Shown here: one piece after another, positions 54,840-62,909 of the stretch
Layout of the letters: each line of letters opens with the position of its first letter
Position numbering within the stretch: position 1 is the first letter of the stretch
Origin: Clostridia bacterium
Lineage (GTDB): Bacteria > Bacillota > Clostridia > Christensenellales > Borkfalkiaceae
Assembly (NCBI GenBank): GCA_900764105.1
Contig: CAAFMS010000006.1
Location: 1-64,000 of the forward strand
Reading direction: 5' to 3'
Length of the DNA stretch: 64,000 bases
Position numbers and translations under genes: made by a program
Notes under the pieces: generated by a model
What the model was told of the DNA's origin: nothing
Seen by the model: the letters and a program-made list of their open reading frames with translations, nothing else
The model's database searches: none

Positions 54840-54993
54840 GCCTTCTCCTTCGGGGAAGGTGGCTCGGCGAGCAACTGCGAACCGAGATGGAAGGGGACAA
54901 TAAATCACTACTATATTTTGACTTGCTTTTTTATCCCCTATCGTCAAAATCTTGCTTATGCTCTATTTTGACACTTCCCCCGAAGGTGGAAGC
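54840..54993. repeat. Inverted-end element, CTTGCTTTC family, copy 5
   Basis: The ends CGCCTTCTCCTTCGGGG (from 54840) and CCCCCGAAGGTGGAAGCG (to 54993) are inverted. The interior has GGGGACAATAAATCACTAC and CCCCTATCGTCAA, shared with copies 1 and 4. A further GGCGGCGGACGCCCC segment follows at about 55035. Confidence 0.7.
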
Positions 54994-55214
54994 GTTCTCT
55001 GACGTTTTTAAAATTACATTCCGTCACCCCACTTCGCCTTGGCGGCGGACGCCCCTTTTTAGTCAGGCTTCGCCTGCAACCTTCCCTTGTTCAGGGGAGG
55101 TTTTAAAAATAGCAGATAATCGACTTATAAGCAGACTTTTAAAGAATGTTGTATAACAAAAGGCGACCGCTTCTTCTTGCGACCGCCTTTAAAATTCTAA
55201 CGTTTTTTATTGAT

Positions 55215-55448
55215 TCAGTATTCTGACAGCCCGAATAAAAAGTCTGCCGATACGTCGTATAACCGGCATATAAAAATTATCTGCTCGTAGTTCAATTCAA
55301 ATATTCCGTTTTCAAATCGACTGTATTGCTGTTGGGTCATGCTTAATTTCTCCGCAACTTCTTTTTGCGTAAACCCTGCAGTTTTACGACTCTCTTTCAA
55401 CCTTTTTCCGAACTCTTCTTTAATTATGCTCTTATAATTGTCTATCAT
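55215..55448 (-). CDS. XRE-family helix-turn-helix regulator
   Basis: The protein has 77 residues and is a single lambda-repressor-like domain: RLKESRKTAGFTQKEVAEKL (about 17-36) followed by MTQQQYSRFENG (recognition helix). It has no sensor domain. It is divergent from the collagen-like lipoprotein gene, with 120 bp between the two starts, and probably regulates itself and that gene. Confidence 0.88.
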   Translation of the reverse strand: MIDNYKSIIKEEFGKRLKESRKTAGFTQKEVAEKLSMTQQQYSRFENGIFELNYEQIIFICRLYDVSADFLFGLSEY

Positions 55449-55482
55449 ATATCTATAATAGTTTATTTTACGCTTTTATGAC

Positions 55483-55546
55483 TTGACATACATCATAAAG
55501 TGGCGTATAATGATAGCGTATATTAAAATTATAATCAAAATATACG
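55483..55546 (+). promoter_or_regulatory. Promoter and inverted repeat before the collagen-like gene
   Basis: TTGACA (55483-55488) and TATAAT (55506-55511) have a 17-bp spacer. Immediately downstream an inverted repeat, CGTATATT (55517-55524) with AATATACG (55539-55546), lies in the transcript leader; GCGTATA is also repeated at 55504 and 55516. These are candidate sites for the divergent XRE regulator. Confidence 0.6.
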
Positions 55547-55568
55547 AAAAATATAGGAGAATAAAGGT

Positions 55569-58004
55569 ATGAAAAAGGTTATTTTAATTGTTTTGTCGAT
55601 TTTAACGTGTTTTTACATGGCAATCGGACTTACCGCCTGCGGTAAAGACGGACAATCGAACACCCCGACTATTGAAATAGGTTCGGACGGCTATTGGTAT
55701 GTAAACGGAACGAAAACCGATTATAAAGCGAACGGCGAGCAGGGAGACAAAGGAGAAAAAGGAGACAAGGGAGACAAAGGAGACTCCGGCGAACAGGGCG
55801 AGAAAGGAGAAAAAGGCGACAAAGGCGATGCGGGCGAAAAAGGTTCCGACGGAATAAACGGCTCGAACGGCGTTGACGGAAAAGACGGTATAAACGGTTC
55901 AGACGGTAAGGACGGTAAAGACGGTAAAGACGGGGTTGACGGAAAAACGCCCGAAATCAAAATAGGCGAAAACGGAAATTGGTTTATCGACGGCGTGGAT
56001 ACTAACGTTAAGGCTCAGGGCGAAAAGGGAGATAAAGGCGACGCGGGCGAAAACGGCTCCGACGGTAAAGACGGCGTGAATGGTTCTGACGGCAAAGACG
56101 GCGTAAACGGTTCTGACGGGAAAGACGGCATGAATGGTTCTGATGGCAAAGACGGTAACGGAGTAAAAACTATCGTAATAAACGATAAAGGCGAATTGAT
56201 AATAACGCTTGACGACGGAACGGTTATAAATGCGGGTCAGGTCGTCGCTCCCGAAAAGCATATTGACGAAAACAATCAAATAATATGCAAAACGTTTAAA
56301 AAAACCGATAAAACCATTTATGGCAAGGTTGCTAACGATACAGACACGTTTTATTTTACCGACGAAATAGAATTAAAAGGCGGAGCAAGTTATTCCGTAT
56401 ATAAAGATTTCGACTGCAGTGACGAAATAATAAGTAAAGCCGTGAAACTCAATGTCGGGAATAACACGTTTTACATATTGGAGAAATGCGGTAACGATAG
56501 CAAATTTTACACCGTAACCGTTCGCCGCCGCGAAATTTATACCGTTACTTTTACTGTCGATGACGGCACATTGCTTGAAAACGCCACAATAAAAGTTGAA
56601 GAAGATGGGATTGTTCCAAAAGAAAGCATCCCCGCTTCCACTGATGGATACGATTTTGTGTGGGATTATGACTTTATAAAGCCCGTTACCGAAAATATAG
56701 TTATCAATGCAACGGTGAAAGCGATTTACGTTATTTCGGGGAATACGATAACGGGTTTAACAGATTACGGAGAAACTTTACCCGTCTTAAATATTCCGAG
56801 TGAAATCGACGGCAAAAAAATAACAAATGTAGGCTATCGGGCGTTTTACAAGTATACGAGTTTAACAATCATAACAATCCCCGATAGTGTAACAGGTATA
56901 GGTGAAAGAGCATTCGAGGAGTGTAGCAGTTTAGCGAGCATAACTATCCCTAATGCCGTAACAAGTATAGGTAATTTTGCGTTCTTTGGGTGCGCTAGTT
57001 TAACGAACATAACAATCCCTGATGCCGTAACAAGTATAGGTATTGGTGTGTTCCGTGGGTGCAATAGTTTAACAAATATAACCATCCCTAACGGCGTAAC
57101 AAGTATAGGCGATGTTGCGTTCTCTGATTGCGCTGGTTTAACGAATATAACAATCCCCGATAGTGTAACAAGTATAGGCAATTCTGCGTTCTATGGGTGC
57201 TCTGTTTTAACGAACGTAGCCATCCCTAACGGTTTAACAAGAATAGAAAACGCAATGTTCATGTCTTGTCGCAGACTTATGAGTATTACAATACCCGCCA
57301 ATGTAACTAGCATGGGTGCTGCAGCGTTCGAAGGTAGCAGTCTTACGAAAGTAAATTATCTCGGCACGATAGACCAATGGGCAGAAATTAGATTTGAAAA
57401 TTATTCTTCTAATCCGTTGGGCTATTCAAAGAAACTATATATAAATAATGAGTTAGTGACCGAGGCGAATTTAACTACCGCGACTAAAATATCTGATTAT
57501 GCGTTCTATAGTTGCAGAGAGCTTACGAGTATTACAATAGCTGACAGTGTAACTTCGATCGGATCGTCAGCGTTCTCTTTTTGCGCGGGGCTTACGAATA
57601 TTACAATACCTGACAGTGTAACTTCGATCGGATCGTCAGCGTTCTCTTTTTGCGCGGGGCTTATGAATATTACAATATCTGACAGTGTAAATTCAATCGA
57701 AGCGGGGGTGTTCTTTTCTTGTGATAGACTCACGAGTATTACAATACCCGACAGTGTAACAAGTATAGATTTTCAGGCGTTCAGCGGGTGTCAAGAACTA
57801 AAAAGAGTATTTTATAAAGGAGCAAAAAAACAATGGGATGAGATTGAATTAGGAGATGAAAACGATTCTTTATTATATGCGTCACTTTATTATTACAGCG
57901 AAACGGAACCCGCACTAAATGCGGAAGGTACGGCATACGATGGCAACTATTGGCGATATGATGCGGACGGCAAAATGCCGCTGATTTGGAAAAAAGAAAA
58001 TTAA
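55569..58004 (+). CDS. Lipoprotein with collagen-like and BspA leucine-rich repeats
   Basis: The protein has 811 residues. The signal peptide ends in lipobox LTAC. Residues about 55-200 hold Gly-X-Y triplets (GDKGEKGDKGD, then GSDGKDGVNGSDGKDG), interrupted by a short globular segment (PEIKIGENGNWFIDGVDTN) that repeats the one before the first block. After a spacer with a possible InlB-like fold (about 320-375) come about ten BspA-type LRR_5 repeats of 23 residues (ITIPDSVTSIGNSAFYGC pattern), broken once by a 70-residue insertion. It is an elongated surface adhesin-like protein. Near-identical repeats in DNA (for example 57530-57660) show recent expansion. Confidence 0.9.
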   Translation: MKKVILIVLSILTCFYMAIGLTACGKDGQSNTPTIEIGSDGYWYVNGTKTDYKANGEQGDKGEKGDKGDKGDSGEQGEKGEKGDKGDAGEKGSDGINGSNGVDGKDGINGSDGKDGKDGKDGVDGKTPEIKIGENGNWFIDGVDTNVKAQGEKGDKGDAGENGSDGKDGVNGSDGKDGVNGSDGKDGMNGSDGKDGNGVKTIVINDKGELIITLDDGTVINAGQVVAPEKHIDENNQIICKTFKKTDKTIYGKVANDTDTFYFTDEIELKGGASYSVYKDFDCSDEIISKAVKLNVGNNTFYILEKCGNDSKFYTVTVRRREIYTVTFTVDDGTLLENATIKVEEDGIVPKESIPASTDGYDFVWDYDFIKPVTENIVINATVKAIYVISGNTITGLTDYGETLPVLNIPSEIDGKKITNVGYRAFYKYTSLTIITIPDSVTGIGERAFEECSSLASITIPNAVTSIGNFAFFGCASLTNITIPDAVTSIGIGVFRGCNSLTNITIPNGVTSIGDVAFSDCAGLTNITIPDSVTSIGNSAFYGCSVLTNVAIPNGLTRIENAMFMSCRRLMSITIPANVTSMGAAAFEGSSLTKVNYLGTIDQWAEIRFENYSSNPLGYSKKLYINNELVTEANLTTATKISDYAFYSCRELTSITIADSVTSIGSSAFSFCAGLTNITIPDSVTSIGSSAFSFCAGLMNITISDSVNSIEAGVFFSCDRLTSITIPDSVTSIDFQAFSGCQELKRVFYKGAKKQWDEIELGDENDSLLYASLYYYSETEPALNAEGTAYDGNYWRYDADGKMPLIWKKEN

Positions 58005-58020
58005 AATAGGAGTGTATATA

Positions 58021-58275
58021 ATGGATACGTTTTGTAATGCTGTTATCAATGAGTTAAGAGAGAAGAAGTACTCGGAAGGATATGTATGGGTCTTTAATCA
58101 GTACAATATATTTAGAAGTAAATTAACGCCGCAATTATCTTTGGAAGATTTTTTTAGCAAAATGGATAAATTGTGTGATCAAGGAATTTTTATAAAAAAA
58201 TATGACTTTTCCTCAATGCCGAGTTTTGAACTTACCGAAAAGGGGGAAGATTTGCTTTATAGAAGCGATTGTTGA
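58021..58275 (+). CDS. Small hypothetical, winged-helix-like
   Basis: The protein has 84 residues. Its pattern of helices with a C-terminal FELTEKGEDLLYR resembles the end of winged-helix domains, but the match is weak. The start ATG at 58021 follows AGGAG (58008-58012); a GTG at 58012 overlaps that site. It begins 16 bp after the collagen-like gene and is probably co-transcribed with it. Confidence 0.6.
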   Translation: MDTFCNAVINELREKKYSEGYVWVFNQYNIFRSKLTPQLSLEDFFSKMDKLCDQGIFIKKYDFSSMPSFELTEKGEDLLYRSDC

Positions 58276-58348
58276 ATATTAACGGGTTCTATTTTTTACA
58301 GAGCGTAATTATTGATAATCTCTGCAATATCAACGTTTAATAGAAATT

Positions 58349-58376
58349 AAAGGGTAGCCATACAAGGCTACCCTTT
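58349..58376 (+). terminator. Bidirectional terminator
   Basis: AAAGGGTAGCC (58349-58359) pairs with GGCTACCCTTT (58366-58376) between two convergent genes. Confidence 0.85.
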
Positions 58377-58391
58377 ATAATTGGTTGTCTT

Positions 58392-59267
58392 TTATAAAAG
58401 CGATTTGCGGTATTCCGTCGGGGTCTGCCCGCTTCTCGCTTTAAATAAAGTCGAAAAATAGTTTTTACTGCAAAAAGACAGTTTTTCCGCTATCTCGTTC
58501 ATCGGCATACCGCTTTCGATAAGTTTTTTCGCTTCTTCGATTTTCAGATCGTTGAACGCTTCCATTATCGTCTTGCCCGTCTCCTTTTTGAACGCCGTCT
58601 TTATATACGACTTCGAGAAATACAACGCTTCCGATACGTCGTCGAGAGTTATTCGCTCGTATACGTTTTTAGCAAGATACGAGTATATGTTCGAGGTTAC
58701 TTTCTTTGATTCCGTTGTTGCCGTTTCTTCCGAAAATTGCGAGATAATCGACTTATCGACGGGTTTTATACATTCTATTATGAAAAGTTCGAGTATTTCT
58801 TTAACGCTTTGTTCGGTAAATGCGCTTACGTCGTCTTTCGGTTCGGGCAGTTTTACGAGCGAGGCGGTTTTGTTGGAAATAAAAAATTCGTCCGCAAGTT
58901 TTCCGAGCCTTACGAGCAGATTCCTTGAAAAAGGCGTGAGCGTGATAAGTTGTTCGCAAAACAGCGAAATAGAGTTTTCCTTAACCGAAAACACCGCGTA
59001 GAACATTCTTACGCCTTTCTGTCTCGACGAAATAACGTATTCGGTAAATGGGGCGATAAACAGACAGTCGCCGTCCTGCACGGCGAAAGTTTTGTTTTTT
59101 ATCTCTATAAACAGTTCGCCTTTTTCACAGTAGATTAGCGAAAACGCAGGGTATTTTATTCGGCTCTTTTGACTTTCGAGCGGCGTGTACCAACTCGCAC
59201 CGAAGAGATTATGTACGGAGACGATTCTTCTTAAAAGTCTCGCATTTTCGAAAACGTTTCTTTCCAT
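58392..59267 (-). CDS. AraC-family regulator
   Basis: The protein has 291 residues. An N-terminal cupin-like sensor domain (about 20-140) precedes two helix-turn-helix motifs (about 190-290: ITLDDVSEALYFSKSYIKTAF and MPMNEIAEKLSFCSKNYFS, each in its own helix pair). Regulators of this build usually sense sugars. It is divergent from the carbohydrate-binding-like gene and may control it. It contains an AATCGACTTAT copy at 58746. Confidence 0.88.
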   Translation of the reverse strand: MERNVFENARLLRRIVSVHNLFGASWYTPLESQKSRIKYPAFSLIYCEKGELFIEIKNKTFAVQDGDCLFIAPFTEYVISSRQKGVRMFYAVFSVKENSISLFCEQLITLTPFSRNLLVRLGKLADEFFISNKTASLVKLPEPKDDVSAFTEQSVKEILELFIIECIKPVDKSIISQFSEETATTESKKVTSNIYSYLAKNVYERITLDDVSEALYFSKSYIKTAFKKETGKTIMEAFNDLKIEEAKKLIESGMPMNEIAEKLSFCSKNYFSTLFKARSGQTPTEYRKSLL

Positions 59268-59311
59268 AACTATATATTACGCCAAAACGGAAAAAAAATC
59301 AAGTCATTGAT

Positions 59312-59340
59312 TTGACAAAAGAAACAAGCGGTGCTAAAAT
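59312..59340 (+). promoter_or_regulatory. Promoter with start at the ATG
   Basis: TTGACA (59312-59317) and TAAAAT (59335-59340) are separated by 17 bp. The expected transcription start, seven bases after the -10 box, is at 59347, the first base of the gene. Confidence 0.65.
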
Positions 59341-59346
59341 AAAGTT

Positions 59347-59868
59347 ATGTACAGAGAGTTGAGAGACAATAAAACGGGCGAAACAACGCCTTTTAAAACG
59401 ACTTTGAATTGCGACAGATACGCGGGCGGTATGAGGTTTAAATTCGATTGCGAAAACTCGAAGAAATTTTCCGCATACTCGGAGGACAACGAACCGATAT
59501 ATCGCGGTGACGTCGTCGAACTTTTTATATGTACGGGCGGAAACAGAAACGAATATTATGAAATAGAGGTCGCGCCGAACGGCACCGTATTTTTCGCCGC
59601 GATTGACTACGATAACGGCGCGTTTTCGGCGAAGATGCTCGACAAGGCGTTCGAGGCAGACGTTACGGACTACAAAAACGGCTATTCGGTGGAGATCAGG
59701 ATTCCCGACGAGGCGATAGGCGTAAAAGAAAATGTCGAAGTGGTTTTTAACGCGTACAGAATAGAGACGGAGGGGGGAACGCCCGAGAAGAATCTTCTTG
59801 CGATGAATCCGACGATGTGCGGCTGTTTCCACAGACCCGAATATTTTATACCGTTTGACGAGGACTGA
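59347..59868 (+). CDS. CBM9-like carbohydrate-binding domain protein
   Basis: The protein has 173 residues and is a single beta-sandwich of the carbohydrate-binding family 9/DOMON kind (YRGDVVELFICTGGNRNEYYEI region, with VEIRIPDEAIG later). No signal peptide is present, so it is cytosolic, unlike most CBM9 modules. No ribosome binding site is visible and the promoter predicts transcription from the A of ATG. Divergence from an AraC regulator suggests a sugar-related role. It may be a stand-alone sugar-binding protein or an orphan fold. Confidence 0.7.
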   Translation: MYRELRDNKTGETTPFKTTLNCDRYAGGMRFKFDCENSKKFSAYSEDNEPIYRGDVVELFICTGGNRNEYYEIEVAPNGTVFFAAIDYDNGAFSAKMLDKAFEADVTDYKNGYSVEIRIPDEAIGVKENVEVVFNAYRIETEGGTPEKNLLAMNPTMCGCFHRPEYFIPFDED

Positions 59869-59980
59869 CGGGCGAAGCGGCGGCGTTTTGGCGATGATTG
59901 TATTATTCTTTGTCGATATGCTTGCCGTAGAGGCTCGAAAAAAAATTTAAAAATTTTTACGAAATATCGTGCAAAATGCT

Positions 59981-60008
59981 TGCAATGTTGAAAGAAATTT
60001 GATATAGT
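59981..60008 (+). promoter_or_regulatory. Promoter of the tRNA pair
   Basis: TTGCAA (59981-59986) and TATAGT (60003-60008) are separated by 16 bp, about 20 bp before the first tRNA. Confidence 0.5.
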
Positions 60009-60028
60009 ATATAAGCATTGAGTGTCAC

Positions 60029-60104
60029 GGGAGCATAGCTCAGTTGGGAGAGCATCTGCCTTACAAGCAGGGGGTCATAGGTTCGAGCCCTATTGTTCCC
60101 ACCA
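60029..60104 (+). tRNA. tRNA-Val (TAC)
   Basis: GGGAGCA at the 5' end pairs with TGTTCCC at the 3' end (one G-U). The D loop has AGCTCAGTTGGGAGAGC, the anticodon loop is CTTACAA with anticodon TAC, and the T loop is GTTCGAGCC. The CCA end is encoded. Confidence 0.97.
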
Positions 60105-60106
60105 AT

Positions 60107-60181
60107 GCGGGAATGGCTCAGTGGTAGAGCGTTACCTTGCCAAGGTAAACGTCGCGAGTTCGAATCTCGTTTCCCGCTCCA
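60107..60181 (+). tRNA. tRNA-Gly (GCC)
   Basis: GCGGGAA pairs with TTCCCGC. The anticodon loop TTGCCAA gives GCC, the T loop is GTTCGAATC, and CCA is encoded. It follows tRNA-Val by two bases. Its last 17 bases form one arm of a long inverted repeat. Confidence 0.97.
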
Positions 60182-60238
60182 TAAGAAAACCGACAAGGAA
60201 TTTTCCTTGTCGGTTTTCTTATGGAGCGGGAAACGAGA
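60165..60238. repeat. Inverted repeat including the tRNA-Gly 3' end
   Basis: Two 36-bp perfect arms (60165-60200 and 60203-60238) are separated by two bases. The outer 17 bases of the left arm are tRNA-Gly positions 60165-60181. The inner part (AAGAAAACCGACAAGGAA and complement) looks like the tRNA terminator. Further small hairpins (CGAACTC/GAGTTCG and others) follow to about 60310. Confidence 0.85.
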
Positions 60239-60379
60239 GAAAAACCGAACTCGCAGAGTTCGGCGCCCGAGGAACGAAGTTCCGAGGAAGTCTGCCGAGG
60301 TATTCCGCCAAACGGGAATAAAACTACAAGAAGAGTAAAAGGTGGAAACGGCAGTATCTCGTTTCCCTTAAATCAATCA

Positions 60380-60405
60380 AGTAGGCTTTGTGCCTATTTT
60401 TTTTT
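60380..60405 (+). terminator. Hairpin with T-tract
   Basis: TAGGC-N5-GCCTA is followed by ten or more T before a GGGGACG repeat. Confidence 0.65.
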
Positions 60406-60433
60406 GGGACGTCGGGGGCGCCGTCCCCTACGG
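60406..60433 (-). repeat. GGGGACG palindrome, copy 5 (inverted)
   Basis: GGGACGTCGGGGGCGCCGTCCCCTACGG in the minus orientation (quoted as GGGACGTCGGGGGCG then CCGTCCCCTACGG). Confidence 0.7.
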
Positions 60434-60473
60434 CAACACTTGATAGGGAGATGGGCTGTTATGATTACTTTTT

Positions 60474-60536
60474 CGGGACGCCTTCTCTTAAATATGTAAG
60501 CATTTTTAAGAGTTTTTTTGAGCGCCGTCCCCTACG
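60474..60536 (-). repeat. GGGGACG palindrome, copy 6 (interrupted)
   Basis: CGGGACGCC and GGCGCCGTCCCCTACG-type arms (minus orientation) enclose about 35 bp with an ATTTTTAAGAG stretch, as if the loop had been enlarged. Confidence 0.55.
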
Positions 60537-60633
60537 TTTATTTTAAAAATCTTTACTTTGTTACTCTTCTTTAATAAAAATCTTTACTTTTCGACCCTTT
60601 CAAGTCGTAACAAGTAAAGATTTATGTTCGGTT

Positions 60634-62064
60634 TCAGATTACAACTTTTCCGTTGACGTAGGACTCGAAATATTCCTTGTGTCCGAACGCCTTAATCAGT
60701 TCGTTAAGCCCCGCCGTCTTAAACATATTACCGTTATAAAACTTTTTCAGACAGGAAATTGCCTTGCTTTTTCCTGTCGTTTTTTCAAGTTCGCAGAACA
60801 TTATAAGACTTTTCCCGTAGGCTATCGCAACGTATTCGTTCTGATTTTTAAACTCGCTAAGTCTCTTCGACATTACCGTGTCTGTCGAGCCGTTCAAAAC
60901 CTTATTTACCTCGAAGAACGACTTATAGAGGGCTTTTGCGTTAGTAATCATTTCCTCCGCCTGTTTTTCCATACCGTTTTCCAAGAGGTAGAGATAGGTC
61001 GAATATTCGCAAAGACCTTCGTCTATGTATGCGTCCTCGACCTCGTTTACGCCGACCGCCGAATGCCACCATTGATGCGCTGTTTCGTGTACGGTCGCAA
61101 GCAGTAAAGTTTCTTCGTCGAGGTCGTCCGACAGCATCGTAAGTCCCGAATATTCCATTCCGCCCGCAGCGAAGTCCGTCTCGGCGACAGAGAAAGTTTT
61201 ATGCGGATATTTTCCGAATTTATCGCAGAAAAACTCGAAACATCTTTTTACCGTTTCTATGTTTTTGTTGTTTTCGGTCAGAGAATAGTAGTATAAATCG
61301 ACGTCGCCGCATTTTTCCGACGAAACGTTGTATTTGTCGGAAAGTACGAACGCAAAATCTCTGCCGCCGCCAAGCGAATACGAGTAGGTCGTTCTCTCGC
61401 CGTCAATCAGCGTTTTTTCGGGAAATCCCGAGGCGGCAACGACGTATTTCGACGGAACGGATATTTCTACGAAATAGTCGCTCGCGTCTGCAAAATAGGG
61501 GTCTCCGAACGGATTATAGCCGCATTTATAAAATCCGTCAGCCTGCATTTTGCAAAGAACGGGGTAAAAATCGCCGAGATTTACCGTATTTTCGGTTTTG
61601 CCGAGTCTTAACTTCGCTTGCGGAAGGGTAGTTGTGAAGCCGAGAGTAATTTCGGCGATCTCGCTCGGAAACAGGTCGCCCGTAATAACTTCCAACGACA
61701 GATCGTCGTCGGAAAGGTTGTACGCGGCGGTTTTGCCGTTATACAGACATTCGTTAATTTTTATACCGCCGAACGAATTTTCGTTTAAATAGCCGTCGTC
61801 ATAGGTTTTGCGTAAGGCCCGGTTTTTCTCGTTATAGGCGTTTGCAAAGAGGTTGAACGGAACGGTCTTTACAGCCTCGTTTGTCGAGTTTACGAACTTA
61901 TAGACGGCTTTTCCCGTTATAATCGAGTTTTCGTCATCGTAGGAAAGGGTGAGTTTTACCGATTGCCTTTCCTCGTTTTTTTTACAGGACGAAAGCGCGG
62001 ATAAAACGCCGAAAAGCAATAAAGAAACTATAAATAAAGAAACGGCTTTCGATATTCTGTACAT
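60634..62064 (-). CDS. M1-family metallopeptidase lipoprotein
   Basis: The protein has 476 residues. The signal peptide ends in lipobox LSSC. The gluzincin motif is HETAHQWWHSAVG with the third zinc ligand Glu in DEGLCEYS (about 18 residues later), and the exopeptidase loop is GGMEYSG. The length is short for M1 (often 600-900), lacking the C-terminal helical domain. It is displayed outside the cell, unlike most cytosolic aminopeptidase N enzymes. A CCGTACA/TGTACGG hairpin precedes its strong GGGAGGG site. Confidence 0.9.
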   Translation of the reverse strand: MYRISKAVSLFIVSLLLFGVLSALSSCKKNEERQSVKLTLSYDDENSIITGKAVYKFVNSTNEAVKTVPFNLFANAYNEKNRALRKTYDDGYLNENSFGGIKINECLYNGKTAAYNLSDDDLSLEVITGDLFPSEIAEITLGFTTTLPQAKLRLGKTENTVNLGDFYPVLCKMQADGFYKCGYNPFGDPYFADASDYFVEISVPSKYVVAASGFPEKTLIDGERTTYSYSLGGGRDFAFVLSDKYNVSSEKCGDVDLYYYSLTENNKNIETVKRCFEFFCDKFGKYPHKTFSVAETDFAAGGMEYSGLTMLSDDLDEETLLLATVHETAHQWWHSAVGVNEVEDAYIDEGLCEYSTYLYLLENGMEKQAEEMITNAKALYKSFFEVNKVLNGSTDTVMSKRLSEFKNQNEYVAIAYGKSLIMFCELEKTTGKSKAISCLKKFYNGNMFKTAGLNELIKAFGHKEYFESYVNGKVVI

Positions 62065-62114
62065 AAAAAAGCCCTCCCGTACATTGTACGGAAAGGTTTT
62101 CTACAATATTACAA

Positions 62115-62807
62115 TTATTTTTCCGCGAGAAGCAAATAGGTCTCGGGGTCGATTCTTTTACCGTTCTCGACTACCTCGAAGTGGAGATGCGCGCCGTCTT
62201 TGTATTCCTGACGGTTGTTGTCCGACACCGCGCCGATAACGTCGCCTTTTTCGACTTTCTGACCCTCGGCGAGATTTTCAGCCGCATCGATCGAGTTGTA
62301 AATAGATTTAAGTCCGTTGCCGTGGTCGATTGTCACGGTAGTGCCTTGGAGATAGGAAGTCGTAATGCTTTCGATAACTCCGTCGTAGGCGGCGAGTACT
62401 TCCGTTCCCGCTTCCGCGGAAAAGTCGATGCCCATGTGTCCCGTATAAACGCCGAGAGTTTTATTGAAAACTACGGTAGAAGACGTGTAGTTTTTGGAAA
62501 CGGTGGAGTTTGTCACGGGGAGCGAAAACACTATTTTCGTGTCCGTAGGCTTTTCGCTTTCGGGTTCCTTTTCCGAATCGCTCGGCTTGGGCTGTTCGCT
62601 GTCAGGCTCTTTTTCGGACTCTGACGGCAAAGTCGATTCCGTCGCGGGGTTCGGGTTTACGGAATTTCTCGCCTGATCGGACGGCTTGTTCGTGATAAGC
62701 ACGATTGCTATGACAGTAGCGATGATTATAAGGGACGCCCCTATAACGAGGTAGTAGAGATTTCGTTTTACGAAACTAAGTAACGAGTTGTTTTTCTTTT
62801 CCGACAT
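62115..62807 (-). CDS. M23-family peptidase, membrane anchored
   Basis: The protein has 230 residues. A transmembrane helix (about 18-40) is followed by a Ser/Glu/Pro-rich linker with ESEKEPDSE-type repeats (about 55-90) and a LytM domain (about 95-225). Active-site residues are GHMGIDF (HxxxD) and AHLHFEV (HxH), all present, so it should cut peptide cross-links. The size and anchor resemble SpoIIQ of spore formers, but the catalytic set is complete here. No SpoIIIA genes are in the window. Confidence 0.9.
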   Translation of the reverse strand: MSEKKNNSLLSFVKRNLYYLVIGASLIIIATVIAIVLITNKPSDQARNSVNPNPATESTLPSESEKEPDSEQPKPSDSEKEPESEKPTDTKIVFSLPVTNSTVSKNYTSSTVVFNKTLGVYTGHMGIDFSAEAGTEVLAAYDGVIESITTSYLQGTTVTIDHGNGLKSIYNSIDAAENLAEGQKVEKGDVIGAVSDNNRQEYKDGAHLHFEVVENGKRIDPETYLLLAEK

Positions 62808-62909
62808 TTTTATTATTCCTCCGATTTTTTTAGCGGCGGCGTCGTTTTCCGCCTGTGGTTTTGATTATCGACCGCCTTTCGGCGTTTTATACGGCGTTTT
62901 GAAAAAAAT

